Of a stretch of DNA of 64,000 bases, positions 40,001 to 51,997 are shown piece after piece; the stretch's first letter is position 1, and each line of letters starts with the position of its first letter. The stretch comes from Orthonyx spaldingii (Eukaryota; Chordata; Aves; Passeriformes; Orthonychidae): assembly GCA_013397795.1 (NCBI GenBank), contig VZTJ01000081.1:189649-253648 (forward strand), written 5' to 3'. Below the pieces are notes generated by a model that saw only the letters and a program-made list of their open reading frames with translations, was not told where the DNA came from and ran no database searches. The translations under genes and the position numbers were made by a program.

Positions 40001-43000
40001 TATTTTTCCTTCTCATAAAAAAGATTGTCAGTGGCATACATAAAAGAAAGTAAATACTACAACTATAAGTGTAGAAATGCGAGAGTCAAAATTCTAAAAG
40101 GTGAATTGTTTTTTGGAAATGCTTAATAAAATAATCACTCTCTCCTGTTATCTTTATTTTAACATTAAGATAAATAAGGAGAAAAAATTAAAAAACAGTT
40201 TTTTTGAGATAACTAAGAAAGGAAAAAATGTAAAAGTTGTCTGACAAGATTTACTAAAATGCTTGCTGCATTTCAGTTCACTCCTTTAACAACTCTTTTC
40301 TGAAAGATAAAAAGGAAAAGTCTCTCATATATTGTACTATTAAGCAATTCTTGTTGATACAGAATGAAGATATACCCAGAAATATTGCATGTAATTTTCA
40401 AACAGAGACATTAATTTCTTGGGCTGGACAAGTCATAAAATATAGATACTGCTAGGTCACAGGAAACTTACATAGACAAAAATTTAAGCACAATGGTTCA
40501 GGTGTGTATCCTTCTATTGCCATTGAAAATAAAAAGCAGGAATACAACTGTCCTTCACAAGATACTGTGTTTTCAAAATCAAATCCTCAAAATTGTCCGT
40601 TTGGAATACCTTTAATACATATGTCCAACATGAACAATCCTTTCTCTTCTGCTCAGAAATGTTTTCTTTACTTGCAACTCTTTTCAGGTAATAACCATCA
40701 AAAAGATTTTAATTTTCCCTTCTCCACAGCTGGATGGATCTAGCTTTCTAACACAGTCAACTTAATGAGAGAGAAAAGCAATTAAAATTGGGATTAATGA
40801 CCTTGGCCTATGTCTGGAGGGAATTGAATCATAGCAAGGTACGTGGATTGTGTTCCTCCAGACATGGTTCACATGCCTAAATGAATTCTGTTGTCATCCT
40901 TGGGACTATCCTGGTCACTGGGACCTCATTTTTAAAGAATAAAGTGTTAAATTATCTCTTCTGTTTGCAAAACTAAGATCTTAAGAAGAGATGGCCAGCC
41001 AACAGAATTAAAGAGGATATAAAAAATGTCAAGAAAAATGATGAAAAGGATGGAGGCTGGAATTCTTCACACTGGAAAAAAAGAAAGGAGAGATGATTGA
41101 GGGCAACGGGAATGAACTGGAGGCCTTGGCCAAGCCTGCATGTTCCCAGTAAGTAGCACCTCCTGCTATGGTTGCTGAAAGAAAAATACTGTTCTGGGCA
41201 AAACATTCATCTCACCCAAAAAGGTATTTCTTATGTTCTTACTGTTTTCAGCTACAGTTGTAAGTTATCCTAAAGTATACATTTAATCAATGGAAAGACA
41301 GACGTGAGTCAGGTCTGTTGAGTTTTGTAAGGTCTTTTTCTATTATACATATGTAGAAATTAAAGTGAGGTAATTTTTTTATGGATAATGAAATTAGCCA
41401 TATTAAGTTGTATATCCCATCCTTGATTTTTTTGACTTTAAGAAAGGTTGGTGCTCCCATCAATCTCCAACTTTCTGCTACCCCTGTACAATGTATTGCA
41501 AGGTGTGCATTGGGCTGCCAGATGTGACCAATGCTTTCTTGAGAGAAAAACCTACCGGTTCCCAGTTCACTAAATGCTGAGAAGTATGATATGGTTGTGA
41601 GGGCAGCTGAGATGGTGGGAAATTGATGATGAAACATGGATTTTGCCCTATGCAAGCCCATAAGATATGGGTTCTGCAGGGGCAACTACATTGCTAAGCA
41701 CACAGGCCATGCAGTCACAGGCTGCCTAGGTTCCTTTTTCTAGGAAACTAAAAATAAACTCATTCTTTTAACATTTTGGAAAATGTATTTCCTAAATCTT
41801 TTTGTTTTATTGTACCTATACTCTGGACTTTCTACATTTAGTCAGAAACTTTTTGAAGCTGGCCGCACCACACCAAACACTAGTTTTAAGAAACTGTTAT
41901 TTCTTTGCGAGGTTTTCATGGGAAAGTACTGAGTCCCTGAGACATCCATACTGAGGGAAGCAGAATGACCGCAGTACCACATTCTCACAAACATTCCCAG
42001 TTAATGCAATTGTTTTATATCTACTAAATGCAAAGAAAGGGTTAATCTCAGGTAGAAGATGGGCAGGAGAATGGAATGGATTCAACCATAGAGGAGGAAA
42101 GACCTTAGGGTGGGGAAAATGGGGACGTGACATTATGCCATAGCATGCCATACTTCCTGTAGCACATGACATTTTGTTACAGCACACAGTCAGGGAACTC
42201 ATGAAATGGGGACAGATAGCAGACATCTGCCTTGGAACGAAGCCCAATGGACTAGATACTGCAGCAGACAGCGACTGACTTATTTACAGCAATAACAAAG
42301 GAAATACCTATTTCCTTGAAGAGCTTAGAAGCAGGATTTGCTCAGACTTCAAACAAATGGGGCCAAAAGGCCTAGCTCTTAAAGAAAATGAAAAGATGCC
42401 AAATGCTCAACAGGCTGGAGTCATTCTGAAATTGTCTTTTGAAGGGGGAGCTAGACCAGGAACACTTCACAGGATTGTGGTCGATATCAACTCTAAATAC
42501 ACAAGCTCATGGAAACAGGTAAATTCCCCACCTGCTTTTAAACCTGAGCTTGGGAACCACTGCTTTTGATAACGGAGCTGTAGCTTCTTATAAGAAGCTG
42601 GGATTGTCAAAAACCTTGTTGAAGTTGAAAGTGAGATGCATCCTTTGTTTTTTTCTTCTGTATTCATCAGGTCAAGTAGCCTGTGAAAAGACAGCTTTCT
42701 AACTTGACATAATTTCCTCCACTAATCCATCCCACATTATTTTTTTCTTATTTTTTTTATGGGCATTATAAATTAAATAGCTAGCACTAATGTTTTTCTG
42801 ACTGTCAAAGTGAGTGACTATCAAAGAGAGTCTTTCTCTTCTTGCTGTTAGGTCTGTCCTTCTCTGAGGAGAACCGCCTGTCTTCCATGACATCTCAAGG
42901 ACAAATAATAATGCAAATGAACTATCTTCTCCATAGACTCTCACCCTTCATAACCTTACTCTTTTAGTGCCATGGAAAAGGAGCTTTAGGAATAGGTAAA

Positions 43001-44785
43001 ATGGATTGAGCAACACATCACTGAGCAGACCTCTGGCATCCTGAAAGTGCATCTCCAGGCCTTGCATATAACAGACATAGCACACAGCATAATACAGTTC
43101 AGCAGCAATCCTTATTCTCACTGAAACAAAGGTAATTAAAATCACCACATGTACAGAGGCACTTGCAATTTTATATCAAAGGCAAATTTGGGACACACAT
43201 ACCCCACACCCTTCCCTCTCCAAATTTAGTATGAAATAAGACAAAAACGTGGAAATAATTATCACTTTGATGCTGCAGGTGCTGTACTGTTCAAAACATC
43301 TATAACTAGTAGGTACTCGTTCTCATTTACTACTGGTTGCTGAAAGATATTGCTGCTTCAGTGACTTATCCTCTCTGTCTGACTGAAGCTGTATTTTTAA
43401 ACAGAATTTCTTATTTGTCTTTTCATACATACAGTATTGTTTTGTTTGTTTGCTTAAATAATTCTCTTTTTTGCTGCTTTCTATTAATCATTGAATCATT
43501 TGATTTCCAGGCTTCTATTGTGATGATATAGATGTAAAATAGGTTTCATACAAAGAACTGAATTTTGCTCAAGTTAGTTCATACTGACATAAGTTTGAAA
43601 GCCCCTATGAGAAAGCAGAATCAGAGGCACTAATTCAGGAAAAGTCAGGTCCATTGTCAGCAGTCTAAAAAAGTAATACACTTTCTCCACCTTGATGGAC
43701 AGTAAGTAAAATATGTGACCTATGAAAAGGATAGAGAGCATTTTTTATGTTTATGAACCCCATTCTTAAAAAAAGGTTGTTCTTATTTTTTTGAAGTTTA
43801 AGCAGCATATTTATTAAATGGTTAAAAAACCACTTGTGGTACACCAAGGCACATTTTTATGTTCTGCAAACCAGGTATCTATGCACAGAAAGTCAATCTT
43901 TTATACTAAGAAGCCAATCTGTTGCCTTTCCTAACTCTGTTTACTCATGCCTAATTAGAGAATGTCTCTTGAAGGATTCCTATTAAATATTAACTCAGAT
44001 AAAAATGGCTGAACTATAGGAAGAACACAACATTAACTGAAACAGAACAGATTTAACAAAGGGAAAGAACAGAAAGGGTTCTACAATAATAGGTTACAAA
44101 ACTTTGGTCAGTATCATATAGACGGAAGAAAATAAAAGCTAAATAACACTCAATTATATCCTAAACCATAACAATCTCACAATTACTCACCTGCCTGCTA
44201 GAATTTTTAACTGGTTTTCTTTCACTATACCTACAGGTTATGTAACTCATGGCCTTAACAACTATTAATGGCTTTTTAAAAACAAAACAAGATGTAGAGA
44301 CACTGTTTTCATGAGGCATTTTAAGATGTTCTTGAAAAGTACTTTGCTGACCTTCATCTACTTATACTAACAGAACTACACAGTTAATCAAATTATATCT
44401 TCTTCAGCATGACCCAGTTACTAGTGGTCCACATGGTGAATCTGGGTTCATTAATTCTGTCAATACCACTTATGTTTTGCTGGAGGAAAAAGAATAAGGC
44501 TTTTGAGGAAACAAAACCAAATATTTTTATATCTTTCTGGAAAGGATGGGGAAATGAACAAATGCAGAGTAGCATCCTACAACTGGGATTCCTTGGAGAA
44601 TTGCTAAGGTTAGGCTGCCTTGACATGGCAATTTCATAAATTTGATTTGTTTTTGAGGGAATTAGACAACTGTTAACATTTTAAAACAAAGCAACTTGTA
44701 GGCTACTATGCCTTTAACACTTTATAAAAAAAATGACAAAATATGGGCCTAGGATACAGAGCTCTGACTGCAGTCCAGAACACTG

Positions 44786-44799
44786 GCATTAGATGGCGC
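44786..44799 (+). promoter_or_regulatory. CTCF-like motif
   Basis: GCATTAGATGGCGC fits the core of the CTCF consensus (CCASYAGRKGGCRS) at 12 of 14 positions. It sits in a locally G+C-richer patch at about 44750-44850, between the divergent genes. Sequence match only. Confidence 0.3.
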
Positions 44800-45399
44800 C
44801 CAAAGAGCCACAGCGCACTCAACAGAGGCCACCCTGGTTCAACAAACCATTAATCTTAGAAGGGAAGAAGAGGTATAAGAAAAAAATAATCAAGAAATGA
44901 AAGAAAGTGTAAGGTGGTAATAATTACGGTAAATAAGGAGATGAGAGCCAGAGATTCTTGGTAAGGGAGTTCTTTAGGGAATTTAAAGATGATTCATTGC
45001 TGACTCTAATATTTTCAGGGAACAAAACCCATTCCTCAAGAGAAAAAACCTTCAATCATATTTATGCATTAGGTGACTCACTTTTTAGATGAGAAATAAT
45101 ATTTGTTATACAGAACACTTCCTTTTTGTCAAAATCCTATCCAGCAACCTTTATATATGTATGTCACACAATAAGGAGGGTTAAATTTGTAACATTCTAA
45201 TAGCAATACCAGAAAATATTGTGAGGTTTAATTTTAAATAGCTGTATCCAGATAATTTGCATACAAAACTTTTAATACTGCTGCCTGACAAGGCAGTGAA
45301 CCTGCCTCCATGAACCATTAACATGGCTTTCCAGCAACTCTTGAAACACTGTCAGTTCAAGAACAGCGACAGAGAGGAAATGTGTTTCAGCTTTTAAAG

Positions 45400-46440
45400 A
45401 GCACAATTATAGACCTGTCAGCTAGATGCCAATCATAAGCAAAATAATGGAATGGATGCTACAGGACTATAATTAAGAATTAAAGAAGGATAACAAAATT
45501 AATGCCAGTCAAGTTGGATTTGTGAAAAATACACTGCATCAAATTAATTTGATTTCTTATTTAAAATAAAGTTACAAGTTAAGTTGACAGTGGTGGTAAA
45601 TAACACTCTCAATACAAAATATGTAGATTCCTATGCAGTATGTGACTTTAATAACATGAAATTTTTTGTTATAAAATTGCAACAAAACTTTCAAACTGAA
45701 CATCAAATAGGTTGGTGTATTTGCTAGGTCTCAAAGGTTTGGTGAGAGGAAATGATCATCATGTACTTGTGTGTTTAGTGGAAGTCTAGGAGAGCTTTTC
45801 CTTGCTTATAAACATTTTAACAATCCTGTTTATTATCTCTAGGAAAGTAATTTCTAATACAATTAAAAATAACACAAAGATTGAGGATTATTTAGATAAT
45901 GAGAAGCACAAGTCACTGATACAAAGCAATCTGAATTGTACTGTAAGGTGGGCCTTACAGTAGGTGGGCCATTATCAAACCTGGTATTTGTGATGGGGCC
46001 AAATGTAGTTACCCGTTAGGTAAAAGAAAGTGGTTTCTGCTTCTGTGGCAGCAGCATCAGCTTCAGAAATTTTGTAGCAACACAATTACCCTTGAACACA
46101 TAAATAGTTCAATAATGGGAAGGGGAAAGCTATGCTACATGCCTTTTCTCATTAAAAAATCATTAGTAGAGAACAATGCAAATGTGATAGGAAAATCGAT
46201 TAACTGAGAAATACAGGAAAACAATAAAAGAAATGTAATTCCTTCAATCAGAACCTTAGGGAACTTAGTCTGACTTACAAAGCAGAGCTTAAGGAGTGGG
46301 GGGTACTAATCAGGTAAGAACTTCTACAAGAGAGGATCTTTCCTAATGGTCTTTTCAGTCCTGGCAACAGGCAGCTGAGTAATTCAGAATAGATATAATT
46401 CCACTTTTTAAAAGATTTAAAGCTAGGCAGCTGTTAGAGT
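45400..46440 (+). mobile_element. Old CR1/L3-type LINE, about 1 kb
   Basis: Degenerate copy in plus orientation. Blocks in the expected order are TATAGACCTGTCAGCT (the N-Y-R-P-V-S block), AATGCCAGTCAAGTTGGATTT (the Q-x-G-F block), TTTCAAACTGAAC with GGTCTCAAAGG, a block near 45860 resembling ACACAAAGATTGAGG with GTCACTGATACAAAG, and a 3' block near 46250-46370 with AAGAACTTCTACAAGAG. The reading frame is destroyed by stops and indels. The order of blocks makes the assignment firmer than any single match. Confidence 0.65.
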
Positions 46441-46610
46441 AATCATCCAATGTAGTCTGCATCACTAATAGCCTTCTAAATCAAGATTCAAGTTTTTATT
46501 AATAATTTTATTATAGTGCAAAGAAGAATTAAATCCAGAAAGCACCAGAGACTTAGTATGTGCAGGTGAAACATGAAGGACTTTTTTTTCCTTCTATTCA
46601 GATACATATG

Positions 46611-47112
46611 TATTGGGGTACCTGAACCCATCCCGGGATGTTGGTGGGATAACTCTGCTGTATGAAACCACCCCTTGGAAAGCGAAATGGTTTCTCCCTG
46701 AGTTGCCTTACCTGGATATGTTAATTCTCCTGTATTGATTAACCGTAACCTGTCTCTTGACCCTATCCCTTGCTCCTTCTGTATCCCCCTGCATCCCTCT
46801 CCTCCCCTGTGCCCCTTGCCCCCTGGCCAGGCCCTATAACAAGGGTCTCCCAAGGCCATTTGGTCTCTTTCGCCGCTGGACCCCTTTAGGAATAAAGTGC
46901 TTCTGGAACTCCATGCGACTGAGCCCTCTGTTAACCCTGGTAACGCTCAAGCCATCTAGCCGGGGGCACACGCCAGCAGGGGTAGGAACAAGGCTGTCTG
47001 CACAGTACCCGGTTGTACTGACCAGAGTTGTCTTTTGGAACTTCCAAGACACTCCTGGTGAAAGCAGAAGCTTTCATCCACCCCTCACCCCCACCCCCGG
47101 GACTGCGTTACA
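46611..47112 (+). mobile_element. Solo-LTR-like endogenous retrovirus element
   Basis: A G+C-rich 500-base block in A+T-rich DNA. It has a TATA-like CTATAAC at 46834-46840, a polyadenylation signal AATAAA at 46891-46896 followed by GTGCTTCTGG, a U5-like stretch, and a terminal TTACA, in the order expected of a plus-strand LTR. The 8-mer TACATATG occurs at both edges (46603-46610 and 47109-47116). One reading is a 4-base TATG target duplication around an element whose initial TG has become TA. No internal retroviral region is present, so it is likely a solo LTR. Long open frames on both strands here are by-products. Confidence 0.65.
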
Positions 47113-47376
47113 TATGATGCTTTTTGAATATTTTGAAATGCCTAGAATGAACTTTGGATGAATTCAATTTACTTCATTAACTTTATGTTTTTTCTATTCA
47201 GAATGCTATAACATCTTCCTTACAAAGTATTCTTCAAGATTTAACATTCTCAATAAAACTAACTGGATAATACAAGGGTGAAAACACATTTTAAAGTGCT
47301 GCATTTCTATGAAAAAGCTATTTCATTAGAAATAAAACTCCAGTTTTCTCACCATATCGTTTGTTAAATTAATGAA

Positions 47377-47788
47377 ATCATAGACTAGTTTGGGTTGGAA
47401 GGGACCTTTAAATGTCATCTACTCCAACCCTCCGACAATGAGCAATGACATCCTCAACTAGATCTGGTTGCTCAGAGCCTTGTTGAACCTGACCTTGAAT
47501 GGTGAATGAACCAAGGATGGGGCATCCACCATCTCTCTGGCTGACCTGTTCCAGTGTTTCACCACCCTCACTGTTAAAAACTTCTAATCTACATTGATCC
47601 TCTTTGAATTTAACACTATTACCCTGATAAAAAAATTGTCCCCATCTTTGTTTAAGACCCCTTAAAAGTACTGAAAGGCCACACTGAGGTGATCCTGGAG
47701 CCTTCTCTTTTCCAGGCTGAACAACCTCAGCTCTCTCAGCCCTTCCTCACAGGAAAGATGCTTCAGCCCTCTGATCATCTTCAAGAAC
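47377..47788 (-). mobile_element. CR1 LINE fragment (3' end), antisense
   Basis: The plus strand begins AATCATAGACTAGTTTGGGT followed by TGGAAGGGACCT, the classic reverse complement of the CR1 3' end. It continues through the usual antisense CR1 phrases (TCCAGTGTTTCACCACCCTC, CAGGCTGAACAACC, CAGCCCTTCCTCACAGGA). It is 5'-truncated like most bird CR1 copies. Confidence 0.95.
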
Positions 47789-48540
47789 ATAATAGAGGGG
47801 ATAAGAAGGGGAAGAAAGTTTCTTAACCACTGCTGATTAAAAAAACATTCAGATTACGAGCCCAAGAAAGTAAACAAAATATAATTCTAAAATATTGTCT
47901 TTCTGGTAAGTAGAATATAGACTATACATGTCTTAAATGAAAAAAGTTTCCAATACAAGGAAAAATAGCAATTATTTTGTTATGTATTTCACTATATACT
48001 CTTCTTCCTCTGTAGGCTATGGCCTAGACACATGCAGTTTGTAATTATTTTTAGAAACAGGGAAAATTTCAATTTTTTCTTTTTATTAGACATCAATAAT
48101 CTCAGATGCTTTCTTTCACAGACTGCTGTTTGTGAAAACTTTCACTGCCGTTTCACTCAGTTTCTGCTGTGACTTTTGAAGATCAGACAGGAAGTTGCTA
48201 ACTACCTTTTCTGCTTTATTTTTAAGGCAAGAAGTATATATGTGTCTGCTACTTTTGTCAGCTTGGCTACAACAGAAATATTTGGCCATCAGCATTATGA
48301 AGTGCCAAGAAATAAAAGATCAAACTGCATTTTCAAGCACAGTTGGAGAAGAACTTGATATATTGCAGCAACCTGACAAGCCAGTGTCAAGGAAAGGCTC
48401 CAAAATGGAAATTTGTCCTAAGAGGCAAAATATTAACTCCAATCACAGTTGCCCCTTTGTCCATCATAACTTTGGTTAAGAAAGGTGCAGAGCAGATACA
48501 ACGGCAAGAGCGGACCTTGCACAGGACACTTTTTGATGAC

Positions 48541-48587
48541 AAAAAAAAAGTAAGAAAGAAAGAAAAGAAAGGAAGAAAGAGAAAGAA
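48541..48587. repeat. Purine-rich (GAAA)n-like tract
   Basis: Forty-seven bases of A and G with a single T, mostly AAAG/AAGA units. Such tracts can form triplex DNA and are often length-variable. Confidence 0.75.
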
Positions 48588-49270
48588 TTTGCTAGTTTTT
48601 GTCCTCCCAAGAACAGGGGCCTGTCAAACTCAAATACCCTGAGGAAAACTGGGTGACTACTTTGGTTAAAAAATTGGCAGACCAGGTTAGTTAATTCAGG
48701 TGTCTGTTCAGGCACCTCACTCTGCCACATAGAAATTCATTTAGAAGATAAATGTTAGTGACCTGTCCTGTAATGTGTTTAGTTTAGGACTTTAGGTTTA
48801 TTCCAGGGTAAACTTTGTCTTTTTAACTCAAGTGATTACTGTGCAATATATATACTTGAATTTGGCTTAGAAGAATGTATTTTACAGATGGGGAAATTTC
48901 TGCCAACGTTATCTTTTAGGCAGTAATTCCCTTTTAGCATCTGCTGGCAGCAGTGCTTCCCAGTGACAAGAAAGGCTTTTGTCACAGCTATTTCATTCGC
49001 ACAGTAACTACTTATGGAGAATAGAAATCTGTTCTGCGACAGAAATCCTCACCAATGAAATAAAGAAAAGCAATATTCCCTTTCTTTTTTTTTTTTTTTA
49101 CTATAGCTATTGAATATTGCTTTGTTCTTATTTCTACATTTCCACAATCTCACAATACTACCAGAGATTGCTTCCAAATGAGGTACACTGATGATTGAGC
49201 AGCAAGTTGTGCACTCTCTGCTGTGTTTCACAGATACCACTGATTACGGATTTGTTTGGCCTTCTGCATG

Positions 49271-49289
49271 CATATATATATATATATAT
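49271..49289. repeat. Short (AT)n microsatellite
   Basis: An AT dinucleotide run interrupted by TC, with a second short run after it. Confidence 0.85.
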
Positions 49290-50332
49290 TCATATATATA
49301 TCACTACGAAATCCTAGTTGCATTTTATCAGCTCATATTTCACTATCAGGGAAATGCTTCTTTACCTTCTATATTATACACTGTACTAGGGTGTGTTCTT
49401 TCACCCTGTGTGACTGTCAGACTTACAGAAGTTTAGCAGATGACTCCGATCCCCGACTGGGTAAATGCTTCATTTTGCAATTTTTTCACTTCATAAGAAC
49501 TCAGGCTATGACACCATGTCAATTAGGGAGCATATTTGTTTCTATTGAACACAACTGCCAGGAAATAACACACAACACTGACTGATTTACATTTATGACA
49601 ATCACAATATACCTTCAAATTAAATGATTATTGATGATTCAACACTGCATTCAAGTGTAGCTGAAACAAGATACTTGTGAATCAGACAAAAATTTCATTC
49701 TTATATTTTATTTTCATCTTTTCAATCATGAATCTGTAAATATTTGAATTTACCATTTATATGGCTCGCTTCAGTATTAGTAAGTGCAGCTAGTGACAGG
49801 TACATTTAATTTATCCTCATTACAACAAATGGCTTTTGAAGTTCAGGAAATATGTGCATCCAGTCATCATATTTTGAGATGTAAATGATCACTTGAAAAT
49901 GAATCTTTCTTGCTTCTGGCTTGCGGTTCCATAAATACTTTAAAATTTATTATTCTGCTGAACTGTACATCTTTCTATAATAGTACCAGTGAGTGTGTTC
50001 CACTGCATATAGAGCTCATATCAAATGGATCAAAAATCTTAATATTTTCTTCGTATATTTATCTGAGCTGAAAAGTGAAAATAAAGACAGATGACTGTAA
50101 ATTTTACTGTGCTCTATCCTGGCTTATGACAGACCTTCAATCTGAACTTCTAATAAATATATTTTGTTTCTATGATTAGGAGTCATACTTGAAATGCAGT
50201 TCTACTCCTGCTTTTCTTCATTTATCTCAGAACTCTAAAATTAATGGACCTGCAAATAGCTTTACATTAAGGACTGCTGTCTCTCTGCATGGACCAGCCC
50301 TCACTCCACAGGTGTTCACTCAATGACAATAG

Positions 50333-50458
50333 GACAAGAACCGGTTCCAGGATGAAGATGCAGTGCATGAGCTCATTCAGTTCCTCCAGCACAACTCCTT
50401 GAATCCAGCCAGCGTAGTGCGCGTCTGGTGCAAACACAAGTCTTTGTTCTCTAAGGTG
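50333..50458 (+). other. Unassigned 42-codon protein-like open frame
   Basis: The open stretch between in-frame TAG codons has an amino-acid mix typical of real protein: an acidic-amphipathic helix-like start (DEDAVHELIQFLQ), then NSLNPASVVRVW and a basic end. It has no ATG at its start and no recognised domain. It could be a remnant of an exon, a retrocopy or a transposase. It could also be chance within a conserved non-coding element. Confidence 0.25.
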
Positions 50459-51721
50459 TAGATACGGAGTGCAAGTGCAACTTATTTGGTTTGAATTATG
50501 TTTTTTGAGGTATTTTTGAGACTACATGCATGTCCCTGCACATGTCCTGGTAGTGTGAATGTGCAGTTTAGCTACCCCTGCAGCTGTTCTTTTGGAATTA
50601 CTGAAATCTGCCATCTATACAAATTGCTCACTCAATGCAAGAGAGTGCTCTCTCTTTAATACAGTATGTAAAATATATTAGTTTAATTCCTGCTACTAGA
50701 GTATTTTCTTAGATTTTTTGATATTCATGTATCTTAGGACAGTGAAGACAATTATCCCTGTAGGAATGACAGGATTGATATGTATTTGTGTTCTCTGCCA
50801 TTGCACACAGGTAAGCCAATACCTATAGTGCATCAAACTTAATCTGTGCGCAGCAGGGGCAATGTTTTCCTCCAAATACGGCTGCTATACTCATATGCCT
50901 GCTCTGGATCATGACTTTGGATTCTTGGTTCCTGTTGCATTCATTCACCATTCAAACACATACTTCTCCTTCCCTATATATTTTCATGAATTTGTCGGAG
51001 GATTCTCTTTATCTGCTATTACCCAAACTCCAGGGGATCAGCCCAGCAGTGAACTATGTTAGCAAATTCACTACTGCACAATCCCAAGTCATTTTACATG
51101 AAACTCGTGCTGTCTACACTACCTATCACTTTTATGCAGCCTTTTGTACCTTAAGAGCTTGAGTACGAACATTTTACTGATATCCTGAAATTAAACCTCC
51201 TTTAAATTATTTTACCCTCAAAATATAGTCTTGCTTTATTTGGCACATCTCTAGATTGTAAATCTGATTCAATATTTGCAGTTTTCTTAGCTAAGCAGTC
51301 TGCTGGCATTTCTGAAATATTTTACATAGCTACAGCTGAAATCTTAATTACAGCAAGAGAGAAAGGAGGAGACAGTATATGTAAACAGAGCAGTGACCCT
51401 CGCCTGCATGTTTTCCCAGGTCTATGAAACCTTAATGCAAAAATATCAAGAAAAAACAGAGCAACACGGGCTCACTAATAAAAGCTAAATTAGGAAAGAT
51501 GTAAGTTAGAAAACTATCTGGAAAACCCGCAAAGACTGTGATGAAGAGTAACACACGGAAAGCCTATCTGAGAATACAACATTCTTCTGCTTCCAGAATT
51601 TCACAAAGCACAGCTTTGACGGCCACAACAGCCGTATGCCAGCACAGCGGCGGGCACGCCACACAATAACACCTCTCTAATGACACTACAGCAGCATTTC
51701 GCAGCAGCAACCCCCAACGCT

Positions 51722-51826
51722 ATGACCGCCACCTCCCGCCCGCGCTTCCGCCGCGTCACAGCGCGGCCGCCGCGGCCCTTCCGGGGCCCGGCTGTGCCCG
51801 CCCTGCGCGGTCCCGGCGCGGCCTGA
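51722..51826 (+). other. 34-codon Arg-rich upstream frame before the gap
   Basis: The ATG at 51722 opens 34 codons with many Arg and no acidic residue, then TGA at 51824-51826. It is in the same frame as the exon 1 fragment if the gap length is exact. It may be an upstream open frame, or the true presequence broken by a sequence error. G+C-rich DNA often encodes such residues by chance. Confidence 0.35.
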
Positions 51827-51840
51827 GGGCAGCGGCCCGT

Positions 51841-51945
51841 NNNNNNNNNNNNNNNNNNNNNNNNNNNNNNNNNNNNNNNNNNNNNNNNNNNNNNNNNNNN
51901 NNNNNNNNNNNNNNNNNNNNNNNNNNNNNNNNNNNNNNNNNNNNN
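51841..51945. other. GUF1: Assembly gap (105 N) in GUF1 exon 1
   Basis: The gap removes part of the first exon, most likely including the start codon and the N-terminal presequence. Its stated length may not be exact. Confidence 0.99.
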
Positions 51946-51997
51946 CGCAGCGTGCGAGCGGCGGCACGGCTCCCGCCGCTACAGCTCCCGCCGCAAG
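51946..51997 (+). CDS. GUF1: GUF1 exon 1, 3' part
   Basis: The frame fixed by exon 2 reads 17 residues ending RRYSSRRK, matching the family's YSS...K(E/E)xLDM region just before the GTPase domain. Donor GTGAGT at 51998. The 5' part lies in the gap. Confidence 0.8.

Larger units (their letters stand above)
33069..51690. other. Spacer between divergent YIPF7 and GUF1
   Basis: 18.6 kb without a supportable protein gene. It holds CR1-clade LINE remnants, a solo-LTR-like element and simple repeats, listed separately. A G+C-rich patch at 34915-35130 and a 42-codon protein-like open frame at 50333-50458 remain unexplained. The promoters of both genes should lie at its ends. Confidence 0.6.

Noticed and set aside
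41287..42247. Minus-strand open frames of 132 and 116 codons
   Set aside because: No domain, no splice signals in register and no family resemblance. Treated as chance frames.
46488..47161. Open frames of 123 and 134 codons on opposite strands
   Set aside because: Both cover the solo-LTR-like block and have Pro-rich or mixed sequence with no known domain.
33069..51945. Bidirectional promoter shared by YIPF7 and GUF1
   Set aside because: The starts are about 19 kb apart and only GUF1 has a CpG island, so a shared compact promoter is not supported.
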